26,220 bases of DNA from JAOADN01 sp046155885 (GTDB lineage: Bacteria; Pseudomonadota; Alphaproteobacteria; Rhodobacterales; Rhodobacteraceae). Both the position numbers and the translations under genes were made by a program. Each line of letters opens with the position of its first letter. Position 1 is the first letter of the stretch. Below are positions 20,794 through 26,220 of the stretch, one piece after another. Below the pieces are notes generated by a model. The model ran no database searches. It was given only the letters and a program-made list of their open reading frames with translations, and was not told the origin of the DNA. The stretch is from contig JBJXFU010000059.1 in NCBI GenBank assembly GCA_046155885.1, positions 1-26,220 on the forward strand, written 5' to 3'.

Positions 20794-22008
20794 ATGACCA
20801 AGATCAAAGTCGCCAACCCCGTCGTCGAACTCGACGGCGACGAGATGACCCGGATCATCTGGGACTTCATCAAAAAGAAGCTGATCCTGCCCTACCTCGA
20901 CATCGACCTGCATTACTACGACCTCGGCATCGAGGAACGCGACCGCACCAGTGACAAGGTCACCGTGGACGCGGCCAACGCGATCAAGGAAGTGGGCGTC
21001 GGCGTGAAATGCGCCACGATCACGCCGGACGAGGCGCGGGTCGAGGAATTCCACCTGAAGGAAATGTGGAAGTCGCCGAACGGCACCATCCGCAACATCC
21101 TCGGCGGCGTCATCTTCCGCGAACCGATCATCTGCCGCAACGTCCCCCGGCTTGTCCCGCACTGGACCAAACCCATCATCGTCGGCCGCCACGCCTTCGG
21201 CGACCAGTACCGCGCCACCGACTTCCGCTTTCCGGGCAAGGGCAAGCTCACCATCAAGTTCGTCGGCGACGACGGCACGGTGATCGAACGCGACGTCTTC
21301 TCCGCCCCCGCCGCCGGCGTCGCGATGGCGATGTACAACCTCGACGCCTCGATCGCCGACTTCGCGCGGGCCTCGTTCAACTACGGGCTGGCGCGCGGCG
21401 TGCCGGTGTACCTGTCCACCAAGAACACCATCCTCAAGGCCTATGACGGCCGCTTCAAGGACCTCTTCCAGCAGATCTACGACGCGGAATTCGCCGCCGC
21501 CTTCAAGGCCAAGGGCATCGGTTACGAACACCGCCTGATCGACGACATGGTCGCCTCGGCGCTGAAATGGTCGGGCGGCTATGTCTGGGCCTGCAAGAAC
21601 TACGACGGCGACGTGCAGTCCGACATCGTGGCGCAGGGCTTCGGATCGCTCGGGCTGATGACCTCGGTGCTGCTCACCCCCGACGGCAGGATCGTCGAGG
21701 CCGAGGCCGCGCACGGCACGGTGACGCGGCACTACCGCGAGCACCAGAAGGGGAAAGAGACCTCCACCAACTCCATCGCCTCGATCTACGCCTGGACGGG
21801 GGGCCTCAAGCACCGCGCCAAGCTCGACGGCAACGCCGCCCTGATGCGCTTCGCCGAGACGCTCGAGAAGGTCACCGTGCAGACGGTCGAGGACGGCTGG
21901 ATGACCAAGGACCTGGCGCTTCTCGTCGGGCCGGACCAGAAATGGCTGACCACGATGGGGTACCTGGAGAAAGTGGACGAATACCTCGGCAAGGCGCTGC
22001 AGGGCTGA
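20794..22008 (+). CDS. icd: NADP-dependent isocitrate dehydrogenase
   Basis: TCA-cycle enzyme converting isocitrate to 2-oxoglutarate with NADPH formation (EC 1.1.1.42). At 404 aa it is the homodimeric, eukaryote-like type common in alphaproteobacteria, not the E. coli type. Conserved blocks: NPVVELDGDEMTRIIW, CATITPDEARVEEF, MWKSPNGTIRNILGG, the metal-binding Asp residues in KNYDGDVQSDIVAQGFGSLG, and the NADP-binding AAHGTVTRHYREHQKGKETSTNS. The ATG follows GGAGG. It is monocistronic by appearance, with a strong hairpin terminator about 96 bp downstream. Upstream, the heptamer GCATACC occurs twice close together (near 20712 and 20722); its meaning is unknown. Confidence 0.97.
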   Translation: MTKIKVANPVVELDGDEMTRIIWDFIKKKLILPYLDIDLHYYDLGIEERDRTSDKVTVDAANAIKEVGVGVKCATITPDEARVEEFHLKEMWKSPNGTIRNILGGVIFREPIICRNVPRLVPHWTKPIIVGRHAFGDQYRATDFRFPGKGKLTIKFVGDDGTVIERDVFSAPAAGVAMAMYNLDASIADFARASFNYGLARGVPVYLSTKNTILKAYDGRFKDLFQQIYDAEFAAAFKAKGIGYEHRLIDDMVASALKWSGGYVWACKNYDGDVQSDIVAQGFGSLGLMTSVLLTPDGRIVEAEAAHGTVTRHYREHQKGKETSTNSIASIYAWTGGLKHRAKLDGNAALMRFAETLEKVTVQTVEDGWMTKDLALLVGPDQKWLTTMGYLEKVDEYLGKALQG

Positions 22009-22049
22009 GCTTCCGGCCGAGGTTTCGGCCCCTGGCGGGGCCGACCCGG

Positions 22050-22097
22050 GCGGGGGCTCCGCCCCCGCACCCCCGGGATATTTGCGCCGAGCCGAAA
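22050..22097 (+). repeat. GC-hairpin intergenic repeat, copy 1
   Basis: The element has an 8-bp hairpin GCGGGGGC-TCC-GCCCCCGC (22050-22068), then a C-rich run, then a 23-bp conserved tail at 22075-22097 that begins GGGATATTTG and ends GAGCCGAAA. A second copy in opposite orientation is at 22223-22288. The style is that of the dispersed palindromic repeats common between genes in Rhodobacteraceae. Confidence 0.75.
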
Positions 22098-22103
22098 CAG
22101 GCG

Positions 22104-22138
22104 GCGCCCCGTCCGGCAGGAACCGGGCGGGGCGCTTT
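22104..22138 (+). terminator. Rho-independent terminator downstream of icd
   Basis: GCGCCCCGTCCGG (22104-22116) pairs with CCGGGCGGGGCGC (22123-22135) over 13 positions, all Watson-Crick except one U-G wobble, around a 6-nt loop and followed by TTTCGT. It sits between the two inverted repeat copies. The U tract is short, as is common in GC-rich genomes. Confidence 0.7.
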
Positions 22139-22222
22139 CGTCTCGGACGGTCATCGGCGTCCCCGCCTGTACCGCGATGGCGACCCTGCGCGACATGGGG
22201 TTAAAGGACTCCCAACGCGCCC

Positions 22223-22288
22223 TTTCGGCTCGGCGGAAATATCCCGGGGGAGTCCCCGGGGCTGCCCGGGGACGGGGGCAGAGCCCCC
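22223..22288 (-). repeat. GC-hairpin intergenic repeat, copy 2 (inverted)
   Basis: The 23-bp tail (22223-22245) is the reverse complement of 22075-22097 with one mismatch. It is followed by a perfect 9-bp stem GTCCCCGGG-GCTG-CCCGGGGAC (22252-22273) absent from copy 1, and by GGGGGC-AGA-GCCCCC (22274-22288), equivalent to the copy 1 hairpin. It ends 35 bp before the enolase-family gene. Confidence 0.75.
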
Positions 22289-22323
22289 TTCCCTCACGCG
22301 CGATTTCGCGGAAAGACTGGGCC

Positions 22324-23493
22324 ATGAAAATCCGCTCGCTCCGCGCCACCCCCGTCAACATCCCCTTCACCGCGCCCTACCGCTTCAGCTACGGCGCCAC
22401 CGCCTCGCTGACCAAGACGGTGATCGAGCTGGAAACCGAAGACGGCGTCACCGGCTTGGGCGAATGCGCCGACGGCGACCGCGCGGCGGATGTGGTGCAG
22501 GCGGGCGAGCGGATCGCGGGCCTCGACCTGCGCGACCTGAACACCATCCGCGCCCGCCTCCTGCCCGCCATCGCCTATTCGCCCTGGGCCAACGTCCTGG
22601 CCGCCCGCCGAGTCTTCGCCGGGATCGAGATCGCAGCCTGGGACGCCCGCGCCCGGACCGAGGGCGTGCCGCTGGCGCTTCTCCTCGGGGGCCGCGTCCG
22701 CGACCGGATCGCGCAGACGGAATACTTCGCCTGGCGCCTGCCGGGCCCCTCGGAGGCTGGCGAGGCCACGCCCCTCGACATCGCCCGGCGCGCGGGACTG
22801 ATGATCGAACGCCACGGCGCGCGCATCTTCGAAGGCAAGGTCGCGACCGTGTCGATGGACGCGGAAGTGACGATGCTGCGCGAGCTTCGCGCCGCCATCG
22901 GCGACCGCGAGCTGCGGCTCGATGCAAACGGCGCCTACACGGTGCCTGCGGCGCGCGAGGCGATCCGGCGCTTTTCGCCCTTCGCGCCGACCTGGTTCGA
23001 GGAACCTTGCGAAAGCTACGAAGAAATGGCGGCACTCCGCCCGCACACCGACCTGTCGTTCTCGGCCCATGCGGTCGACCTGCCCAAGGCCGCCCGCCTC
23101 GGCGCGCCCGACGCCATCGTGACGAACCTGAACGAGCTGGGCGGCATCGCCGCCGCCACCGCCTTCATCCGCGCGGCCGAGTCCTTCAACGTCGGCTTCC
23201 GCTTCCACTCTGGCGAAACCGGCATCGGCACCGCCGCCTACCTGCAGGTTTCGGCTGCGCTGGAGCCGGTGCGCGATGCCAGCCAGTCGATAGCCCGCTG
23301 GTACGCCGACGATGTGATCGAAGGCGGGCCGATCACGCCCAGGGACGGCTTCGCGGCGGTCCCCGAAGGCCCCGGGCTCGGCGTCACGCTCGACCGCACG
23401 GCGCTGGCCCGCTGCCACGCCCGCTACCTCGCCGAAGGCCCGTTCCCCGGCGCGGGCGGGGCGGGTTACGCGGACCGGTTCAGGAAGCTCTGA
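22324..23493 (+). CDS. Enolase-superfamily enzyme (mandelate racemase/muconate lactonizing or glucarate dehydratase-like)
   Basis: A 389-aa protein with the capping domain (MKIRSLRATPVNIPF, FSYGATAS) and a barrel domain. Candidate active-site residues: Lys172 (IFEGKVATVS), Asp200 and Asn202 (RLDANGAY), Glu226/Glu227 (WFEEPCE), the SFSAHAVDL segment where the third metal ligand normally lies, Asp263 (GAPDAIVTNLNELGG), and His295 (FRFHSGETG). The Lys/Asp-His arrangement and DANGAY/EEPCE blocks recall glucarate dehydratase-like members. Such enzymes abstract the alpha proton of a carboxylate for epimerisation, dehydration or lactonisation, usually with Mg2+. The substrate is not deducible. The start follows GGAAAG; an in-frame extension to 22177 would translate the intergenic repeat and is rejected. 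Confidence 0.82.
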   Translation: MKIRSLRATPVNIPFTAPYRFSYGATASLTKTVIELETEDGVTGLGECADGDRAADVVQAGERIAGLDLRDLNTIRARLLPAIAYSPWANVLAARRVFAGIEIAAWDARARTEGVPLALLLGGRVRDRIAQTEYFAWRLPGPSEAGEATPLDIARRAGLMIERHGARIFEGKVATVSMDAEVTMLRELRAAIGDRELRLDANGAYTVPAAREAIRRFSPFAPTWFEEPCESYEEMAALRPHTDLSFSAHAVDLPKAARLGAPDAIVTNLNELGGIAAATAFIRAAESFNVGFRFHSGETGIGTAAYLQVSAALEPVRDASQSIARWYADDVIEGGPITPRDGFAAVPEGPGLGVTLDRTALARCHARYLAEGPFPGAGGAGYADRFRKL

Positions 23494-23504
23494 GCGGCCG
23501 GGGC

Positions 23505-23888
23505 TCAGCCCAGCGCCGAGCGGACATCCGTCTTCGCGAAGTCCGCGCCGACGTAAAGCAGCGGCAGGTCCCGCGCCCTTGCCAGCGCATAGGCAAAGCA
23601 GTCGCCGATGGTCAGTGCCGCGGGGTGGTTTCCCTTGCCCCAGGCCCGGTGCGCCTCGGCCGCAAGGTCCGCCAATGCCGCGTCGTGCGGCACGATTTCG
23701 ATCGGCGTTTGCCCGACGATCTCGCGAAGGAGGTCCGCCACGTTCCGCTCCTGCGCCACGATCAGGCATTCGGTCCATGTCGCCGCAGACATCGCCGCGC
23801 CGTGCGCGACCTTGAGGCAGTCCCTGATCGCCTCATGGCCCGGATCCGCCTTCACGACCGCGATCAGCGCCGAGGTGTCGACCACCAT
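23505..23888 (-). CDS. vapC: VapC-like PIN-domain toxin
   Basis: A 127-aa PIN-domain ribonuclease. The acidic active-site residues are present: Asp4 (MVVDTSALIA), Glu40 (TWTECLIVA), Asp96 (TIGDCFAYALA) and Asp116 (YVGADFAKTDV). These bind Mg2+ for RNA cleavage; VapC toxins usually cut tRNA or rRNA. The ATG at 23888 overlaps the antitoxin stop as TGATG; a GTG one codon earlier is possible. Convergent with the enolase-family gene, 11 bp from its stop. The target RNA is unknown. Confidence 0.9.
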   Translation of the reverse strand: MVVDTSALIAVVKADPGHEAIRDCLKVAHGAAMSAATWTECLIVAQERNVADLLREIVGQTPIEIVPHDAALADLAAEAHRAWGKGNHPAALTIGDCFAYALARARDLPLLYVGADFAKTDVRSALG

Positions 23889-24145
23889 CACGCGGGCAGG
23901 CCGTTTTCGTCATAGAGAAAGTCCTGACTGCGTGCCGCATCGGGACCCGGCGTCATCCGCAGCCGCGCCTCTTCCTGGATCGAGCGGATCAGCGCGTCGA
24001 ACTCCTCCGGCGTCTTCTTCCGTCCAACCGGGCCGATGCGCGCCACCGGCCTGCCGTTCCGCGTCAGGATCACCTCTTCCCCCGCCTCGGCCCGCCGCAC
24101 CAGATCGGCCAGATGCGCCTTGGCCTTGCTCACCGTCATGTCCAT
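23888..24145 (-). CDS. Phd/YefM-type antitoxin paired with VapC
   Basis: An 85-aa protein with the Phd/YefM signature MTVSKAKAHLADLVRRAEAGEEVILTRNGRPVARIGPV, followed by a flexible charged C-terminal half (EEFDALIRSIQEEARLR, ending FLYDENGLPA) that would inhibit the PIN toxin. The ATG at 24145 follows AAGGGA at normal spacing. A longer in-frame extension would read through the operator repeats and is rejected. Its promoter region (24161-24212) contains four TTGGTCCAA-like sites and is shared with divergent typA. Confidence 0.88.
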   Translation of the reverse strand: MDMTVSKAKAHLADLVRRAEAGEEVILTRNGRPVARIGPVGRKKTPEEFDALIRSIQEEARLRMTPGPDAARSQDFLYDENGLPA

Positions 24146-24160
24146 TGCCCGATTCCCTTT

Positions 24161-24212
24161 GACCAAGTCCTTTGGTCCAATTTGGTCCAACTTAGTCCAT
24201 CCCCTGGTCCAA
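24161..24212. promoter_or_regulatory. Clustered operator repeats between the VapC module and typA
   Basis: TTGGTCCAA occurs at 24172-24180 and 24182-24190, with variants TTAGTCCAT (24192-24200) and CTGGTCCAA (24204-24212). Steps are 10, 10 and 12 bp, about one helical turn, and the consensus is a 4-1-4 palindrome. A partly inverted GACCAAGTCC lies at 24161-24170. This matches cooperative binding by a Phd-type antitoxin, 16-67 bp upstream of the antitoxin start. Confidence 0.7.
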
Positions 24213-24275
24213 AACAATCCCGCTGGCCTTCCGCGCGCGCCCGGGCTATGCCCCGCCCCGTTCCCGGAGAGCCCC

Positions 24276-26093
24276 ATGGACCTGCGCAACATCGCCATCA
24301 TCGCCCATGTCGACCACGGCAAGACCACGCTCGTCGACCAGCTCCTGAAGCAGTCCGGCGCCTTCCGCGAAGGCCAGCAGGTCTCCGAACGCGCGATGGA
24401 TTCCAACGACATCGAGCGCGAACGCGGCATCACCATCCTCGCCAAGTGCACCTCGGTGGAATGGAAGGGCACCCGCATCAACATCGTCGACACCCCCGGC
24501 CACGCCGATTTCGGCGGCGAGGTGGAACGCATCCTCTCGATGGTGGATGGCGTCTGCCTTCTGGTCGATGCCGCCGAAGGCCCGATGCCGCAGACGAAGT
24601 TCGTCACCTCCAAGGCCCTCGCGCTCGGCCTCCGCCCCATCGTCGTGCTGAACAAGGTCGACAAGCCCGACGCCGAACCCGACCGCGCCCTGAACGAGGT
24701 CTTCGACCTCTTCGCCAACCTCGGCGCCGAGGACGACCAGCTCGACTTCCCCCATGTCTACGCCTCCGGCCGCGCCGGCTGGGCCGACATGGCGCTCGAC
24801 GGCCCCCGCGCCAGCCTCGACGCGCTCTTCTACCTCATCGTCGCCCACGTCCCGCCCCCCGCCCAGCAGGCCCACGGCGACGAGCCCTTCCGCATGCTCG
24901 CCACCACCCTCTCCTACGACCCCTATGTGGGCCGCATCCTCACCGGCCGCGTCGAATCCGGCCGCCTCGCCCAGGGCACCATCATCAAGGCCCTGACCCG
25001 CGACGGCGAGCGCATCGAGCAGTTCCGCGTCACCCGCGTGCAGGCCTTCCGCGGCCTCACCTCCACCGCCATCGACCTGGCCGAGGCGGGCGACATCGTC
25101 ACCCTCGCCGGCATGCAGAAGGCCACCGTCGCCGACACCCTCTGCGCACTTGACGTGGACACGGCCCTGCCCGCCCAGCCCATCGACCCGCCCACCATCT
25201 CGGTCACCTTCGGCATCAACGACTCACCCCTCGCCGGCCGCGACGGCGGCAAGGTGCAGTCCCGCGTCATCCGCGAACGGCTGATGAAGGAGGCCGAATC
25301 GAACGTCGCCATCAAGGTCGCCGACACGCCCGGGGGCGAGGCCTTCGAAGTCTCGGGCCGGGGCGAACTGCAGATGGGCGTCCTGATCGAGAACATGCGC
25401 CGCGAGGGCTTCGAGCTCTCCGTCTCCCGCCCCCGCGTCATCTTCCGCGAGGACGGCGGCGTGAGGCTGGAACCCGTCGAGGAAGTCATCATCGACGTCG
25501 ATGACGAATTCACCGGCGCCGTCATCGACAAGCTGACCGGCGAGCGCAAGGGCGACCTTGTCGAGATGAAGCCCGCCGGCGTCGGCAAGACCCGCATCGT
25601 CGCCCACGTCCCCTCACGCGGCCTGATCGGCTACCACGGCCAGTTCCTGACCGACACCCGCGGCACCGGCGTGCTGAACCGCATCTTCCACGCCTGGGCC
25701 CCCTGGAAGGGCCCGATCCAGGGCCGCCGCGTCGGCGTCTTGATCAGCATGGAAAACGGCATCTCCGTCTCCTACGCGCTCTGGAACCTCGAAGACCGCG
25801 GCCGCCTCTTCATCGGCGCGCAGGAACAGATCTACACCGGCATGATCATCGGCGAGCACTCCCGCGACAACGACCTCGAGGTGAACCCGCTGAAAGGCAA
25901 GAAACTCACCAACATCCGCGCCTCCGGCAAGGACGAGGCGGTGGTCCTGACGCCGCCGATAAGGATGTCGCTGGAAGAGGCCATCGCCTATGTCGAGGAC
26001 GATGAACTGGTCGAGGTCACGCCGAAGGCGATCCGGCTCAGGAAGCGGTGGCTCGACCCGCATGAGCGGAAGCGGGCGGGGCGCAGCGCCTGA
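24276..26093 (+). CDS. typA: Translational GTPase TypA/BipA
   Basis: Ribosome-associated GTPase involved in ribosome assembly and stress adaptation, 605 aa, the usual length. G motifs: AHVDHGKTTL (P-loop), RGITILAKCTS (switch I), DTPGHADFGGE (switch II), NKVDKPDA (G4) and SGRAGW (G5). Domain II begins near ATTLSYDPYVGRI; the C-terminal TypA-specific part includes SRGLIGYHGQFLTDTRGTGVLNRIF, AQEQIYTGMIIGEHSRDNDLEVNP and KGKKLTNIRASGKDEAVVLTPP. The start follows GGAG with a 6-nt spacer. Its upstream region is shared with the VapC module operator array, so toxin-antitoxin autoregulation might affect its transcription. Confidence 0.97.
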   Translation: MDLRNIAIIAHVDHGKTTLVDQLLKQSGAFREGQQVSERAMDSNDIERERGITILAKCTSVEWKGTRINIVDTPGHADFGGEVERILSMVDGVCLLVDAAEGPMPQTKFVTSKALALGLRPIVVLNKVDKPDAEPDRALNEVFDLFANLGAEDDQLDFPHVYASGRAGWADMALDGPRASLDALFYLIVAHVPPPAQQAHGDEPFRMLATTLSYDPYVGRILTGRVESGRLAQGTIIKALTRDGERIEQFRVTRVQAFRGLTSTAIDLAEAGDIVTLAGMQKATVADTLCALDVDTALPAQPIDPPTISVTFGINDSPLAGRDGGKVQSRVIRERLMKEAESNVAIKVADTPGGEAFEVSGRGELQMGVLIENMRREGFELSVSRPRVIFREDGGVRLEPVEEVIIDVDDEFTGAVIDKLTGERKGDLVEMKPAGVGKTRIVAHVPSRGLIGYHGQFLTDTRGTGVLNRIFHAWAPWKGPIQGRRVGVLISMENGISVSYALWNLEDRGRLFIGAQEQIYTGMIIGEHSRDNDLEVNPLKGKKLTNIRASGKDEAVVLTPPIRMSLEEAIAYVEDDELVEVTPKAIRLRKRWLDPHERKRAGRSA

Positions 26094-26098
26094 CGTAG

Positions 26099-26118
26099 GG
26101 TGGGCGATTCCGCCCACC
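26099..26118. repeat. Palindromic hairpin downstream of typA
   Basis: GGTGGGCG-ATTC-CGCCCACC is a perfect 8-bp stem with a 4-nt loop, six bases after the typA stop and preceded by GTA. This GTAGGGTGGGC-type palindrome recurs between genes in many bacteria. A second hairpin GCGGGG-TTCA-CCCCGC follows at 26131-26146. Neither has a U tract, so a terminator role is possible but unproven. Confidence 0.6.
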
Positions 26119-26220
26119 GTCGCCCGCAGGGCGGGGTTCACCCCGCAGTTGTAGTAGTGCGGACTGAAGTCACCGATTCAATTGGGTAAAGAGATCATCG
26201 AATAGGCCTCGCACAAAGGT

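Noticed and set aside
22177..22323. N-terminal extension of the enolase-family protein
   Set aside because: It would translate the intergenic repeat; the natural family start and a ribosome site are at 22324.
22294..23778. 494-codon minus-strand open frame opposite the enolase-family gene
   Set aside because: Antisense shadow; composition is Gly/Arg/Ala-rich without motifs and it overlaps the VapC gene in another frame.
21567..23915. 782-codon plus-strand open frame across icd, the intergenic repeats and the enolase-family gene
   Set aside because: Arg/Pro-rich translation in the wrong frame of two recognised enzymes; no ribosome binding site or domain.
1..26220. CRISPR array, insertion sequence, phage genes or rRNA
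   Set aside because: No regularly spaced repeats with unique spacers, no transposase, integrase or capsid-like protein, and no rRNA sequence were seen on either strand.

Overview
The window is GC-rich DNA (roughly 63-70% by eye) with coding style, Shine-Dalgarno spacing and gene content typical of an alphaproteobacterium of the Rhodobacteraceae (Rhodobacter/Paracoccus-like). The strongest taxonomic cue is an iscR-iscS-sufB-...-sufC-sufD-...-sufS operon whose IscR has a single cysteine, a known trait of that family. No rRNA, CRISPR array, integrase or transposase was seen.

Positions 1-7726 form a compact metal-homeostasis region. It holds the start of a His-rich (probably CDF) transporter, a Zn/Cd/Pb P1B-type ATPase with a divergent MerR regulator and a textbook 19-bp-spacer MerR promoter, and a small Cys-rich two-helix membrane protein (MerF/MerT-like) divergent from a second MerR regulator. 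Next come a frameshifted ynfA relic and a nickel-type divergon. On the left of the divergon are a CsoR/RcnR-family sensor with the residue set of the nickel sensor InrS and an MFS exporter with a His-rich tail. On the right are a small secreted His-rich protein, a HupE/UreJ_2 membrane protein and a membrane-anchored periplasmic protein. One GC palindrome (5654-5670) lies between the two arms and could control both. This region ends about 620 bp from the 3' end of a tRNA-Arg(CCG), a classic integration site, with an unexplained gene-free stretch between.

Positions 8345-9371 carry tRNA-Arg and a secreted SMP-30/gluconolactonase-like protein. Positions 9625-18227, all on the minus strand, are the Fe-S cluster assembly operon in transcription order: iscR, an IscS/NifS-like desulfurase, sufB, a YbjQ-family protein, a membrane protein of unknown function, sufC, sufD, two small membrane proteins (Yip1-like) and sufS. 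The iscR promoter (TTGACG - 17 bp - TAGAAC) has its -10 box inside a perfect palindrome, consistent with autorepression. Between sufD and the next membrane gene a tandem 17-bp repeat creates two identical five-codon mini-ORFs joined by TGATG stop/start overlaps, which I regard as the most unusual structure in the window.

Positions 18413-26093 are mostly plus-strand housekeeping genes: an alpha/beta hydrolase, a small conserved protein, an HD hydrolase, a Phd-like/PemK-like toxin-antitoxin pair with an operator palindrome in its promoter, NADP-isocitrate dehydrogenase (icd), an enolase-superfamily enzyme and typA/bipA. The gap between icd and the enolase-family gene has a strong terminator flanked by two inverted copies of a GC-hairpin repeat. 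A Phd/VapC-type toxin-antitoxin pair runs on the minus strand beside typA, with a clustered TTGGTCCAA operator array between them.
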